Below the pieces are notes generated by a model. The model searched no databases. It saw only the letters and a program-made list of their open reading frames with translations, and had not been told where the DNA came from. A stretch of DNA of 64,000 bases from Phaeobacter sp. B1627 (GTDB lineage: Bacteria > Pseudomonadota > Alphaproteobacteria > Rhodobacterales > Rhodobacteraceae). Shown here one piece after another: positions 1 through 8,816 of the stretch; the first letter of the stretch is position 1; every line of letters begins with the position of its first letter. A program made the position numbers and the translations under genes. The stretch spans positions 1-64,000 of the forward strand of contig NZ_VCNK01000021.1 in NCBI RefSeq assembly GCF_006265095.1, written 5' to 3'.

Positions 1-33
1 CCGCAGTGGTGCATACCCCCCCCATAAATTTGC

Positions 34-666
34 GTGCGCATAAATCTGATTATCCCCGCCGGTTGCAGTCCCGGAGGCCCGAGACTCTCAAAGCCCCCCC
101 ACCCCTTTTGCGCGCCGCTCGATCCGCTGTTTCCTGATGACGTGGCAGGCCTTGCACAGCGACTGCAGCGCTGGGATCTGCTTTTGGTCTCAAACCCGCC
201 TTGCACCCGCCTTTGCAACTCGGGCGTGCGCTGGCTGTCGAAGCCACCAAACGGGCGCACGCTTGCCGAGATGTGGGCGGATCTGGACGCGGGCGCAGAT
301 CTGTTCTCCAGCTGCCTGAATGCGCCGGTCCCGCATGTCGCGGTCGAAAACCCGGTGATGCACAAACATGCTCGCGTTCGGATCAGGAACTGGATCAAGC
401 CGCAGATCGTGCAGCCGTGGTGGTTCGGAGATCCGGCATTTAAGGCCACAGGCCTTTACCTGCGTAATCTGCCGACGCTTACAGCTACAAACAAACTCAC
501 CCCGCCACGCCCCAAGACAGAGGCGCACAAGCGCTGGTCCGCCATCCACCGCGCAACGCCCGGCCCCGATCGCTGGAAGATTCGCAGCAAAACCTTCGCC
601 GGAATGGCCGAAGCCTGGGCAGATCAGTGGGGCGGATGGGCGCAAAAGCAGGAGACAGCGGCATGA
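34..666 (+). CDS. Phage-type DNA methylase-like protein, probably N-terminally truncated
   Basis: The 210-residue ORF opens with GTG after an in-frame TAA at 25-27. Residues 47-70 (WDLLLVSNPPC then NSGVRWL) and the middle (VAVENPVMHK, then QPWWFG) resemble a family of phage proteins usually annotated as DNA cytosine methyltransferase-like. The C-terminus (PGPDRWKIRSKTF) also fits that family. The N-terminal SAM-binding part expected before the PPC motif is not recognisable, and a run of eight C lies at 16-23, so a frameshift or truncation is likely. The stop overlaps the next ORF by four bases (ATGA), suggesting translational coupling. Function is inferred from motif memory only. It may be a prophage remnant. 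Confidence 0.5.
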   Translation: MRINLIIPAGCSPGGPRLSKPPHPFCAPLDPLFPDDVAGLAQRLQRWDLLLVSNPPCTRLCNSGVRWLSKPPNGRTLAEMWADLDAGADLFSSCLNAPVPHVAVENPVMHKHARVRIRNWIKPQIVQPWWFGDPAFKATGLYLRNLPTLTATNKLTPPRPKTEAHKRWSAIHRATPGPDRWKIRSKTFAGMAEAWADQWGGWAQKQETAA

Positions 667-896
667 CCGCAACACAATTCATTGCCGTAGACGCAGCCGC
701 TCTTGAATCTTTGCAAGCTGAATTGCGGGAGATCAAGCGCATTCTACAAGCGTCTCACGTCACACCGCCCGCAAAGTGGATAACCGTCAAGGCATATGCG
801 GAAAAGGTTGGTCGATCAGAGGCAACGGTGCGCCGTTGGGTAAGGCAAGGCCAATTGGAGCGGAACAGGAAACTTGTCCGCAATCCAGATGTTTAA
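663..896 (+). CDS. Small helix-turn-helix (excisionase-like) protein
   Basis: The 77-residue product starts at the ATG that overlaps the stop of the upstream methylase-like ORF. An in-frame ATG at 627 would lengthen it by 12 residues but lies inside that ORF. Residues 40-66 (WITVKAYAEKVGRSEATVRRW) form a MerR/excisionase-type winged helix-turn-helix, preceded by a short acidic helix (residues 10-30). Its stop overlaps head-on with the stop of a recombinase fragment on the other strand. That arrangement is common for phage integrase/HTH pairs, so a role in excision or phage regulation is plausible. It ends soon after the recognition helix, so it could itself be truncated. Confidence 0.5.
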   Translation: MTATQFIAVDAAALESLQAELREIKRILQASHVTPPAKWITVKAYAEKVGRSEATVRRWVRQGQLERNRKLVRNPDV

Positions 897-1045
897 CCCA
901 GGCGCTTGGCCAATTCCTCCGCACTTTCATTGTAATAGACGCGCAGTTGCCTCAGATCGGTATGCCCAACCATCCGCGCCAAGGCCAAGACATCGACCCT
1001 CAGCAACTGGAGTAAAGACGTAGCTAGAGCGAGTGAGTGGGTCAT
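893..1045 (-). pseudogene. C-terminal fragment of a tyrosine recombinase
   Basis: Only about 50 codons are open (ATG at 1043-1045, stop TAA at 893-895). The translation contains LALARMVGHTDLRQLRVYYN, the LxxxMxGH box and catalytic tyrosine region of phage integrases, and ends in ELAKRLG. An in-frame TAA lies at 1064-1066, so the arm-binding and core domains and the box with the first catalytic arginine are missing. It is not the lost tail of the integrase at 1617-2777: that family would be expected to end with a different GH-xxY context. It is a remnant of a second element. Confidence 0.65.
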
Positions 1046-1350
1046 AAGGGGCGCGCTATCCCATTATTCTGGTTCAGCGTCGATACGCTGACGGCATCCA
1101 ATCCGCGCAGGGTTGGTCTCCATGAAATGGTCAGGATTTCACAAGGGCAGGAACGCCCTTTGATCGATGGGTGCGGGGAGAGCGACATCTCCCTGCGAGT
1201 TGGTTTCAAGGGGTGGCGATACACCCTTTGATCCATGGTTCGGTGCAGGTGGAGAGAGGCCAAGCGTCACATCATATTGATCAAAATTGCCAAAATAGGC
1301 ACAGCAGCAATGTTGCGAACAAAAAGGCGACTGGATCGAACCGCATGCGC
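1046..1350. other. No gene recognised between recombinase fragments
   Basis: I see no convincing coding sequence on either strand. Short open frames here lack family resemblance and ribosome binding sites. The stretch contains the twin hairpin repeat at 1143-1238 and a short AT-richer segment around 1265-1320. It is probably non-coding or degraded mobile-element sequence. Confidence 0.4.
1143..1238. repeat. Two direct copies of a hairpin-forming unit
   Basis: Unit 1 (1143-1170) and unit 2 (1208-1238) share the 15-base segment CCCTTTGATCxATGG with one difference (1156-1170 and 1224-1238). In both, an AAGGG-type left arm lies 5-8 bases before the CCCTT right arm, so each unit can fold into a small hairpin. 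They sit between two recombinase remnants. They could be recombinase binding sites, a broken res or att site, or chance. No function is demonstrated. Confidence 0.4.
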
Positions 1351-1619
1351 TTACATCCCCCAACGTTTTAAAGCGGCGTCTGCGGCCTCTGGTTCGTCCC
1401 GGATGCGTAGGACCGCTTGGCGGGATAGATTGGTCTCACGAGCGATGGCACTGACTGTATGAGCCTTCTTAACCAACATGGATTGGACCACGTTGAAGGT
1501 CTGTCGATCAAAGCTGGGTTTCTTGCCTCTATATTTCCGGGGCGCATCGGCTGACGCCTTGGCGTGGGCGATACCTGCCCGACGTGCTTCCTTCTTGGCC
1601 GTGGCGTCAGCTTCCGCTA
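1351..1619 (-). pseudogene. C-terminal fragment of a serine recombinase (resolvase/invertase family)
   Basis: Reading leftward from about 1619, the frame gives a basic helix (AKKEARRAGIAHAKA), then RGKKPSFDRQTF, then the helix-turn-helix VSAIARETNLSRQAVLRI, ending in ALKRWGM and TAA at 1351-1353. This is the C-terminal DNA-binding tail typical of Hin/Tn3-type resolvases. The catalytic N-terminal domain with its active serine is absent. The frame runs rightward directly into integrase coding sequence at about 1620, so the fragment is fused to an unrelated gene. It cannot be an active recombinase. Confidence 0.7.
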
Positions 1620-2777
1620 GCCCTCGGCGGTAACAACGTCATCAACCCGCAGTTGCGAAACCTCTTCAAGCCGCAGCCCGTGAAACGCCCCAAACAGTGG
1701 TCCCCAAAAATCTACCGTGTTCGAGTCACGGGTCTTGGTGGTGTGCGCCACGATTTTTTTCACTTCGTCACGGCAAAATACATGCCTGCGCTTCTCACGG
1801 TTCGCGCTGAACTTGCCCTTTTTCTCGGTCACAGTGTACTTAGACCACCCAGCATCGTCCGCACGGTCGCCTTCGTTCACCGCATAGGCCATCAGCGATT
1901 TTAGCAAAGTCAGATTTTGGTTACGGGTCCGCGCTGACGCGCGGGGGAGGTCTTCCCGGTCCGCGATCTTGACCGCATCCCAGAAAGCCAACGGGCGAAT
2001 GTCCTTCCGAGACGATACCGGCAATTTCACGAAGTCGCGGGCAAAACTGGTCAGGTGTTTCTTGGTCAGATCGGCAAGGGGCACATCGCCGTGATATTCA
2101 ATGAAACGGCGTACGGCGTATTCGTACTGCCCTCGGGTCTTGTTCTTGATCTTCAATGTGTGGACATAACCCTTGGCCTCACAGAACTTGTCCAGAAGGC
2201 CACGCAGGCCCGTGACGGCGTCAGCCGTTGGTTCGATCACTTCGACGGCGGTCAACGTGCCGCGCAGAGCCTTACCCTTCTTTTCATGTAGCCCGATGCG
2301 CGCGGCTTCTTGAGCCTCTTCAAACTCTCGGTCGTCAGGGTCGTACTCTTCACCCATGTCGTCCTTGAGCGCATAATCAGCCCCAAGGCCCGCCCTTTGG
2401 AACGCGGCGCGGGTTTCGTGCTCGCGCATGGCCACACCAGCTTCCCAGACACCTCCGGCCTTTTGGATAAGCTGTTTCTGGTCTGCCGGAAGCGCTCTTA
2501 CATTCCGAGCAAGATCACTTTCGAGCCGAACTTGTTCTTTCGGAGAGAGGTCACCGAAAACCTTGGCACGCTCAGAAACCGAGTCCAGCTTCGCCGCCAA
2601 GTCGTCTAGCTCAGTGAGCATCGCGCGCGCCAGTTGCTTCGCCTTGTCAGGGTCTTTCGTGTGCATCGACCCGCGCTTGAATTCGGGCAGGCCGTAGGCC
2701 TCAACGAGTCGCTTGGGGACGCGCTTATAGTAGTGCCACGTCTTCCCAATAAGCCTTGCGCCTTCAATTTTCTCCAC
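1617..2777 (-). pseudogene. Tyrosine-type integrase truncated before its catalytic C-terminus
   Basis: The frame extends to 2933, but that would run into the tRNA. A GTG at 2775-2777 preceded by AAAGGGG gives an N-terminus (VEKIEGARLIGKTWHYYKR) typical of integrases with a short N-terminal beta domain. A SAM-like core-binding domain follows (residues about 190-290). The catalytic domain begins, and FGAFHGLRLEEVSQL carries the first active-site arginine. The frame then stops at 1617-1619, about six codons after LRVDDV. The HxxR and tyrosine boxes are missing, so it should be inactive. Its position beside tRNA-Leu, reading away from it, is the classic layout of an island integrated at a tRNA 3' end. 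Confidence 0.8.
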
Positions 2778-2903
2778 TGGCCAAACCCCTTTTGTGCAAA
2801 CTTTGTGCAAAGTCTGTGCAAAAGCCCCCGAACTCCAGACCTTCGAAAAGACCTGATTTTCAAGATTTTCTTGTAATTCAAGGGGATGCCAAAGGCAAGT
2901 TCT

Positions 2904-2990
2904 TGGTGCGGTCGAGAAGACTCGAACTTCCACGGGTGTTACCCCACAGCGACCTCAACGCTGCGCGTCTACCAATTCCGCCACGACCGC
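2904..2990 (-). tRNA. tRNA-Leu (anticodon GAG)
   Basis: The minus strand folds as a class II tRNA. The acceptor stem GCGGTCG pairs with CGACCGC, and CCA is encoded at 2904-2906. The D-loop contains TTGGTAGA. A five-pair anticodon stem CAGCG/CGCTG encloses loop TTGAGGT with GAG at 2954-2956. A variable arm of leucine type and a T-loop GTTCGAGTC follow. The truncated integrase begins about 125 bases beyond the 3' end, so this gene is the probable attachment site of the element to the left. Confidence 0.95.
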
Positions 2991-3161
2991 ACTGTCTATG
3001 ACTTGGTGAGGGGGCGTATAGACCAGCCCACCAACGATGTGAAGAGGCAAAACGCACAAACTTGATGTTTTCCGACCAAAGGCAATCAGGCAGCCCAACA
3101 GGTTTCGATGGAGTGCCCAAGCCATTGGAAGAGCGACATTATTGCCCTGACCCAGGAGGGG

Positions 3162-4793
3162 CTACTCGAGCGGAGCAGCAGCGACATTGGTGAGACGGAA
3201 CTCTCCGGACATCTGATCGTAATAGGCCGGAAACTGATCGTGGTTGACCTTGGACGCCAGCGTTTGCACATCCCGGCGCACCTCTTTTGCCAAGGTATGA
3301 AGGGTCATATCAGGGCGCTGGAGAAGCGGGATCAGGGCACGGGTAAATACCGAATTCGGATCCTGATCAGCATCGGACAACCGATCCAGCGCCGTTTGGC
3401 CTGCACCCGCAGAATAAAGGATAAACGACCCTTCCGGCGGCTCCATCCGTACCAGCCCCCGGGTCCCCCCGACGGATCGCTGCCCGTCCCGTGGAAACGG
3501 GTTGTTGCGGCAGGCATCCAGAATCATCACTGTCGACCGTGCCCCCTGGCGCTGAAAGATCTGCAACACGCGATCGGCGGCAATGCTCTCTCCTGTCAGA
3601 AAACTCTCATCGCCAAAATTCACGACCGGAACATCCGAAGGCAGCAGGTAGTTTCGGCCATCCACCTCCACTCCGTGGCCCGCGAAATAAAAGATGACCT
3701 CCTCACCCGGTTCGATCTGGTTCGCAAAACTCGACACGGCGCTGTTGATCTCGCGCCGGTCAGAATCATAGAGCGTGGTCACCTCGAAGCCGATTCCCAT
3801 GAGAGTATTACTGACTGCCTGCGCGTCATTTCGGGCTTTGTGCAGGTTGTCGAGATTGTCATAACTGTCGACACCGACAATCAACGCACGACGGCGCACC
3901 GTGGGCAGAAGTGCGCTCTGCGGCTGCGCCGGCGCAGGAGCGGCGAAGACACCGGCCTGGCTCTGCGTTGTTGCCGCGGGCTGTTGCAAGGCAACGACCT
4001 GCCCCTGTTGTGGAAGCTGCTGAGGAACCATGCCAGCGGTCGCGCCCGCTGCCGCTTGAGGTCGATAGGCCTGCGGCGCCATTTGTGGCGCGGCATAGGC
4101 CATCTGTTGCTGGCCCTGCTGAACCACCTGTTGCTGGCCCTGCGGCACATAGGCCTGCGGCTGTCCGGTCTGAGCGTAGACAATGCCTTGCTGAGGGACG
4201 AAGCCCTGCTGCGTCGGCACTGCGACCACACCATTCGGGACCCCATATTGGGTCGCACCGCCGAGCGGTTGCTGTCCGGCGTATTGCAACATCTGCTGTT
4301 GCTGAACCTGTTGCTGCTGTTGCAATTGCTGTTGCTGCACCGCGAGGCGCTCTTGCATGTAGATCCGCAGCAGGCCACGGGTGCCGTCCGGGTGCCCCAT
4401 CGCCTGCTGTGTGGCGAGCGGCCCGCTGGCGATGGCGCGCTGGTAGGATGACGTCAGAAAGTCGAATTCGAGGTCATTCAGCGCGCCGGTCGATGGATAG
4501 CCGATGTAGGCCTGATACTGCGAGATTGCGGTTTTCGACTTGCGGCCCAACTGGCCATCCACGGTGCCCGCATTAAATCCAAAGTAATTCAGAGAACTCT
4601 GGATCTGCCGACCCTGATCGGTCGATGGCAGTCGCGGGCGGGTGCGCTGCTTGTTCTTGTTGACTTCATTCATGAAGACGCCGCCGATTATGCCGCCGAC
4701 AAGCGCCGCGCCGAGGTCCCCTGCAACTGCGGCTCCGGCCGAGCTGGTGAAAACCGATGCGACCAAAGCCGCCTTGATGAAATTTGATGCCAT
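3162..4793 (-). CDS. Exported caspase-like (peptidase C14) protein with peptidoglycan-binding-like domain
   Basis: The start chosen is the ATG whose product begins MASNFIKAAL, giving a Sec signal peptide (residues 1-24) and a 543-residue protein. A longer frame to 4895 has no such start. Residues 57-118 resemble a peptidoglycan-binding type 1 domain (GFNAGTVDGQLGRKSKTAI). Residues 150-295 are a Gln/Pro/Ala-rich low-complexity linker. Residues 300-535 are a caspase fold with the catalytic dyad: His373 in FAGHG and Cys428 in DACRNNPF. It is divergent from lipB across 107 bases. Family members cleave after basic residues. The substrate is unknown, and a role at the cell wall is inference from the domain mix. 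Confidence 0.85.
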   Translation of the reverse strand: MASNFIKAALVASVFTSSAGAAVAGDLGAALVGGIIGGVFMNEVNKNKQRTRPRLPSTDQGRQIQSSLNYFGFNAGTVDGQLGRKSKTAISQYQAYIGYPSTGALNDLEFDFLTSSYQRAIASGPLATQQAMGHPDGTRGLLRIYMQERLAVQQQQLQQQQQVQQQQMLQYAGQQPLGGATQYGVPNGVVAVPTQQGFVPQQGIVYAQTGQPQAYVPQGQQQVVQQGQQQMAYAAPQMAPQAYRPQAAAGATAGMVPQQLPQQGQVVALQQPAATTQSQAGVFAAPAPAQPQSALLPTVRRRALIVGVDSYDNLDNLHKARNDAQAVSNTLMGIGFEVTTLYDSDRREINSAVSSFANQIEPGEEVIFYFAGHGVEVDGRNYLLPSDVPVVNFGDESFLTGESIAADRVLQIFQRQGARSTVMILDACRNNPFPRDGQRSVGGTRGLVRMEPPEGSFILYSAGAGQTALDRLSDADQDPNSVFTRALIPLLQRPDMTLHTLAKEVRRDVQTLASKVNHDQFPAYYDQMSGEFRLTNVAAAPLE

Positions 4794-4900
4794 TGAATTA
4801 AACCCCGCACTGCAACTATGTGAATAATTGGGAATCAAGAAATAGTATGATGGACAGCCGTAAAATCGCGAGTCATCCATTCGGAAAAATAGCATAAATC

Positions 4901-5596
4901 ATGACAGAAAGTAGCCCTATGGTGGAATGGATCACCTCAGACGCCCCGGTGCCCTATGCCGAAGCCACCGCTTTCATGGAGGCCCGCGCCGAAGCCATCG
5001 CCCGTGGTGATGCCAGCGAATGCATCTGGTTGCTTGAGCATCCGCCGCTTTATACGGCCGGCACGTCGGCGCGGATTGCTGATCTGACAGACCCGGATCG
5101 CTTTCCGGTGCATACGACCAAACGCGGCGGGCAATATACCTATCACGGCCCCGGCCAGCGGGTGGTCTATGTGATGCTTGATGTCGCCCGACGCGGCAAG
5201 GACGTACGCTGTTTTGTCCGTCAGCTGGAACGCTGGGTGATCCTCGCGCTTGAAGAATTCAACGTCACCGGCCATATCCGCGATGGCCGCGTCGGTGTCT
5301 GGGTCGAACGGCCGGACAAGCCGCGCACCGCGGGGGGCGCGCTCTCCGAGGACAAGATCGCCGCGATTGGCATTCGCCTGCGAAAATGGGTGAGCTTTCA
5401 TGGCATTTCGATCAACGTCGAACCCGACCTGAGCCATTTCGGCGGCATCGTTCCCTGCGGCATCACCGAACACGGGGTGACAAGTCTCGTTGATCTGGGC
5501 CTTCCGGTGACCCTGGCCGACGTGGATGTCGCCCTGAAACGCACCTTCGATGTCGCCTTTGCGTCAGAGGCATCGCCGACCTGCACGGCGAAGTAG
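4901..5596 (+). CDS. lipB: Octanoyltransferase LipB
   Basis: This enzyme transfers the octanoyl group from acyl carrier protein to the lipoyl domains of 2-oxoacid dehydrogenases and the glycine cleavage H protein, the first step of lipoate synthesis, in the cytoplasm. The 231-residue length fits the family. The signature [12 protein letters not shown] lies at 75-86, the catalytic lysine is in EDKIAAIG (Lys152), and the catalytic cysteine is in IVPCGI (Cys186). A second ATG at 4919 is a possible alternative start. It stands alone, divergent from the caspase-like gene, and is followed by a hairpin. Confidence 0.95.
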   Translation: MTESSPMVEWITSDAPVPYAEATAFMEARAEAIARGDASECIWLLEHPPLYTAGTSARIADLTDPDRFPVHTTKRGGQYTYHGPGQRVVYVMLDVARRGKDVRCFVRQLERWVILALEEFNVTGHIRDGRVGVWVERPDKPRTAGGALSEDKIAAIGIRLRKWVSFHGISINVEPDLSHFGGIVPCGITEHGVTSLVDLGLPVTLADVDVALKRTFDVAFASEASPTCTAK

Positions 5597-5597
5597 C

Positions 5598-5621
5598 CTG
5601 TCCTGCGGGGATGCAGGACAG
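5598..5621 (+). terminator. Hairpin just after lipB
   Basis: A perfect 9-base inverted repeat CTGTCCTGC / GCAGGACAG encloses a 6-base loop, beginning two bases after the lipB stop. No T-run follows, so factor-independent termination is uncertain. It could instead stabilise the 3' end. Confidence 0.45.
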
Positions 5622-5703
5622 TGAGCCCGTATGTGACGCCTGATGTTGCGCTTGGCATGCCGGGCCCGCAGCGATTGCGCGCAGATCCGGCCTTGAGCGT
5701 TCT

Positions 5704-6120
5704 TTACAGAGCCGCGCGGATTTTATCCGCGTGGGCGGCAATCGCAGCCATATCCCCCATCTGACCCGGCGCACGCAGCGCGACACCATCGTGGCGGGGC
5801 AGAATATGGAAGTGTAGATGAAACACCTCCTGCCCCCCGGCGGCTTCATTGAACTGCTGAATGGTGAGACCGTCCGCTGCAAAGGCCGCTTTCGCAGCCA
5901 CGGACAGCTTTTTCACCGTGCGGATCACCGCCTCAAGCTGAGCCGGCGAGGCGTCCAGCACATTGCGGCACGGGGTCGTGGGGATCACCAGAAGATGCCC
6001 GTCCGACCGCGGCATAATGTCCATGAACGCCAGCGTGTCGCTGTCTTCATATACGCGCGTCGCGGGGATTTCTCCGCGCAGGATCTTGGCAAATACATTG
6101 TCGGGATCATAGGCCTGCAT
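5704..6120 (-). CDS. HIT family hydrolase
   Basis: The start at 6120 gives MQAYDPDNVFAKI and is preceded by GGAGAACC at good spacing. The frame is open to 6234 without a better start. The 138-residue protein has the N-terminal NVFAKILRGEIPA and the HIT motif HLHFHILPR near residue 100, the histidine triad that hydrolyses nucleoside phosphoramidates or dinucleotide polyphosphates. HIT proteins of this Hint subgroup are cytoplasmic. The physiological substrate cannot be told from sequence. It converges on lipB. Confidence 0.9.
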   Translation of the reverse strand: MQAYDPDNVFAKILRGEIPATRVYEDSDTLAFMDIMPRSDGHLLVIPTTPCRNVLDASPAQLEAVIRTVKKLSVAAKAAFAADGLTIQQFNEAAGGQEVFHLHFHILPRHDGVALRAPGQMGDMAAIAAHADKIRAAL

Positions 6121-6395
6121 TGTCGCGGTTCTCCGTTTTTTCGGTTTCCTGCCCGAGCTTTTGCAGGCCCGCCACCCCCGGTCAAGCCACGACCGCCTCC
6201 CCCCGTGTCCAGCCCGCCCGAAGCCGCTGCACACGTAAATCTGGCGAAAAACCCAAGTACCCGCGACAATTATTCTTTATCCATATCGAACTCGACCATT
6301 GAAGGGTAAGGATTGCCACTCTAAAACCGAACCGAGATCAGGACCGCCGGGAATCCCCCGTGCGGCCACTGAAGAGTATAACAGGAGGCACCCAA

Positions 6396-8054
6396 ATGGC
6401 AGACGCAGCCATTCAAGGTCACGGCCACGAAGACGAGCGGAGTTTCTTTACCCGCTGGTTCATGAGCACGAACCACAAGGATATCGGTATCCTTTACCTG
6501 ATCGTTTCGGCGCTCACGGGCTTCATTTCCGTCGCATTCACCGTCTACATGCGACTGGAGCTGATGGATCCCGGCGTTCAATACATGTGTCAGGAAGGCT
6601 TCATGGCCGACCCCTGCACCCCGAACGGCCATCTCTGGAACGTCCTGATCACCGGACACGGTATCCTGATGATGTTCTTCGTCGTCATCCCGGCGCTGTT
6701 CGGTGGTTTCGGCAACTACTTCATGCCGCTGCAGATCGGCGCGCCGGACATGGCGTTCCCGCGGATGAACAACCTGTCGTTCTGGATGTATGTTGCAGGC
6801 ACGGCCCTTGCGGTCTGCTCCGTGTTCTCTCCTGGGGGCAACGGTCAGCTCGGCTCCGGCGTGGGGTGGGTTCTGTACCCGCCACTCTCGGTCAAGGAAG
6901 GCGGATACTCGATGGATCTGGCGATCTTTGCCGTCCACGTTTCCGGCGCATCCTCGATCCTCGGCGCCATCAACATGATCACCACCTTCCTGAACATGCG
7001 CGCCCCGGGCATGACCCTGTTCAAGGTGCCGCTGTTCAGCTGGTCCATCTTCGTGACATCCTGGCTGATCCTGCTGTCGCTGCCGGTTCTGGCTGGCGCC
7101 ATCACCATGCTGCTGATGGACCGCAACTTCGGTTTCACCTTCTTTGACCCCGCAGGCGGCGGCGATCCGATCCTCTACCAGCATATCCTGTGGTTCTTCG
7201 GGCACCCCGAAGTCTACATCGTGATCCTGCCTGGCTTTGGGATCATCTCCCATGTGATCGCAACCTTTTCACGCAAACCCGTGTTCGGCTACCTGCCGAT
7301 GGTCTGGGCGATCATCGCCATCGGCGTCCTGGGCTTCGTCGTCTGGGCGCACCACATGTATACCGTCGGCATGTCCCTGAACCAACAGGCCTACTTCATG
7401 CTGGCCACCATGGTCATTGCGGTCCCCACAGGGGTCAAGGTCTTCTCATGGATTGCCACCATGTGGGGCGGCTCCATCGAGTTCAAAGCTCCGATGATGT
7501 TCGCCTTCGGCTTCCTGTTCCTGTTCACCGTCGGCGGTGTCACAGGTGTGGTGCTGTCGCAGGCTGCCGTCGACCGGGCCTATCACGACACCTACTACGT
7601 GGTTGCGCACTTCCACTATGTGATGTCGCTCGGCGCCGTATTTGCCATCTTCTCCGGCGTCTACTTCTACTTCGGGAAAATGACCGGCCGTCAGTACTCC
7701 GAGCTGGGCGCCCAGATCCATTTCTGGATGTTCTTCATCGGCGCAAACATCACCTTCTTCCCGCAGCACTTCCTCGGTCGTCAGGGCATGCCGCGCCGCT
7801 ACATCGACTACCCCGAGGGTTTTGCCTATTGGAACAAGATCTCGTCCTACGGCGCGTTCCTGTCCTTTGCATCCTTCGTGTTCTTCTTCGGTGTGGTGAT
7901 CTATTCGATGCTGCGCGGCGCGCGTATCACCCAGAACAACTACTGGAACGAATACGCCGATACGCTGGAGTGGACCCTGCCCTCTCCACCACCAGAGCAC
8001 ACCTTTGAAATCCTGCCCAAGCAGGAAGACTGGGACAAAGGCCACGCACACTAA
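6396..8054 (+). CDS. ctaD: Cytochrome c oxidase subunit I (aa3-type)
   Basis: The start at 6396 follows ACAGGAGGC. The frame extends 12 codons upstream but without a ribosome site. The 552-residue integral membrane protein carries all metal ligands: His88 (TGHG) and His407 for haem a, His405 for haem a3, His270 with the cross-linked Tyr274 (GHPEVYI) and His319/His320 (HHMYT) for CuB. It is the catalytic proton-pumping subunit of respiratory complex IV. It stands alone here. The genes for subunits II and III and for assembly lie 42-46 kb to the right, the split arrangement known from Paracoccus and Rhodobacter. A strong terminator follows. Confidence 0.97.
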   Translation: MADAAIQGHGHEDERSFFTRWFMSTNHKDIGILYLIVSALTGFISVAFTVYMRLELMDPGVQYMCQEGFMADPCTPNGHLWNVLITGHGILMMFFVVIPALFGGFGNYFMPLQIGAPDMAFPRMNNLSFWMYVAGTALAVCSVFSPGGNGQLGSGVGWVLYPPLSVKEGGYSMDLAIFAVHVSGASSILGAINMITTFLNMRAPGMTLFKVPLFSWSIFVTSWLILLSLPVLAGAITMLLMDRNFGFTFFDPAGGGDPILYQHILWFFGHPEVYIVILPGFGIISHVIATFSRKPVFGYLPMVWAIIAIGVLGFVVWAHHMYTVGMSLNQQAYFMLATMVIAVPTGVKVFSWIATMWGGSIEFKAPMMFAFGFLFLFTVGGVTGVVLSQAAVDRAYHDTYYVVAHFHYVMSLGAVFAIFSGVYFYFGKMTGRQYSELGAQIHFWMFFIGANITFFPQHFLGRQGMPRRYIDYPEGFAYWNKISSYGAFLSFASFVFFFGVVIYSMLRGARITQNNYWNEYADTLEWTLPSPPPEHTFEILPKQEDWDKGHAH

Positions 8055-8073
8055 GCACGGCCTGACCACGCTG

Positions 8074-8110
8074 AAAACGCCCCGGAGCCCTGTCGCTCCG
8101 GGGCGTTTTT
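8074..8110 (+). terminator. Rho-independent terminator of ctaD
   Basis: The stem AACGCCCCGGAGC / GCTCCGGGGCGTT with a 6-base loop is followed by TTTTT, with A residues on the 5' side, so it may work in both directions. It lies about 20 bases after the ctaD stop. Confidence 0.9.
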
Positions 8111-8194
8111 ATGTGTCGCGACGTGGGTTTCGGGCATCTGACTTCGCGCACTGTCCTGCCTCGACATCCCGCAGGCAAAGACTAAACTCCACCC

Positions 8195-8683
8195 ATGCCC
8201 TACGATTGGACCCGCCCCCCCAGTGACTGCGACGGCGAACTGCATCTCTGGCCCCATCAGTCGCTCCCGCCCACAGGCTATGTGCGCTTTCTGGCGGCAA
8301 CCGCCGTGTTGATCACGCTGCCGCTGCTGCCGCTGATCGGAAGCCCGCTGTTCTGGGGGTTGATCCCCTTCCTCACCCTGGCCCTCTTCGGGCTCAAATT
8401 CGCGCTGGATCAGAACCGCCGCAACGCTCAGTTGCTGGAAATTCTGAAACTGACGCCCGAAAACGCGGAACTCACCCGCCGCGACGGCCGCGGCCAGGAA
8501 CTGCATTGGCGCTGCAACCGCCATTGGGCAAAGGTCACCCTGCACGCCGAGACAGGTCCGGTGCCGAATTACGTCACGCTTCGCGGCACCGGGCGGGAGG
8601 TCGAAATCGGCGCATTCCTCTCAGAAGACGAACGCAAGGCCCTCTACAAGGATCTGCTGCGCGCCCTCCCCCAGTCCAGCTGA
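8195..8683 (+). CDS. DUF2244 domain membrane protein
   Basis: The 162-residue protein has a short soluble start containing LWPHQSLPPTGY, then two adjacent hydrophobic segments (residues 30-72) forming a hairpin in the inner membrane, and a cytoplasmic C-terminal part. This matches the DUF2244 family, often found near cytochrome oxidase genes in alphaproteobacteria, as here after ctaD. No catalytic motif is visible and the function is unknown. The ctaD terminator separates the two transcripts. Confidence 0.75.
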   Translation: MPYDWTRPPSDCDGELHLWPHQSLPPTGYVRFLAATAVLITLPLLPLIGSPLFWGLIPFLTLALFGLKFALDQNRRNAQLLEILKLTPENAELTRRDGRGQELHWRCNRHWAKVTLHAETGPVPNYVTLRGTGREVEIGAFLSEDERKALYKDLLRALPQSS

Positions 8684-8695
8684 TTCGAATCAAAA

Positions 8696-8724
8696 CACCC
8701 CGACCTCATGACGAGCCCGGGGTG
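8696..8724. terminator. Possible terminator between convergent genes
   Basis: CACCCCG (8696-8702) and CGGGGTG (8718-8724) form a 7-pair stem with a 15-base loop, followed by CATTTCATCTTTT. It lies 12 bases after the DUF2244 stop and faces the YqeY gene from the other side. Confidence 0.5.
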
Positions 8725-8816
8725 CATTTCATCTTTTAATAAATACCTGCGCCGCAGGCCGGGCGCTTCTGCGCCCCGATCATACTGCCGGCAAAAGCCG
8801 TCCGGTCCCGCAGAGA

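Noticed and set aside
893-1045. That this fragment is the missing C-terminus of the integrase at 1617-2777
   Set aside because: The two belong to different integrase subfamilies as judged by their motif context, and unrelated resolvase sequence lies between them.
2778-2933. Longer N-terminus for the integrase up to 2933
   Set aside because: It would translate across the 3' end of tRNA-Leu and lacks a ribosome site. The GTG at 2775-2777 has AAAGGGG before it and gives a family-like N-terminus.
4190-4345. CRISPR-like array in the repetitive CTGTTGC tract
   Set aside because: The repeats are short, irregular Gln codons inside the caspase-like coding sequence, with no spacer structure.
3108-4451. 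447-residue plus-strand ORF opposite the caspase-like gene
   Set aside because: It is an antisense shadow created by GC-rich codon bias and the Gln-rich tract. It has no family resemblance, whereas the minus strand has a complete caspase.
5598-5621. Riboswitch or attenuator at the hairpin after lipB
   Set aside because: It lies downstream of a stop codon and before a convergent gene, so a terminator or 3' stabiliser is the simpler reading.
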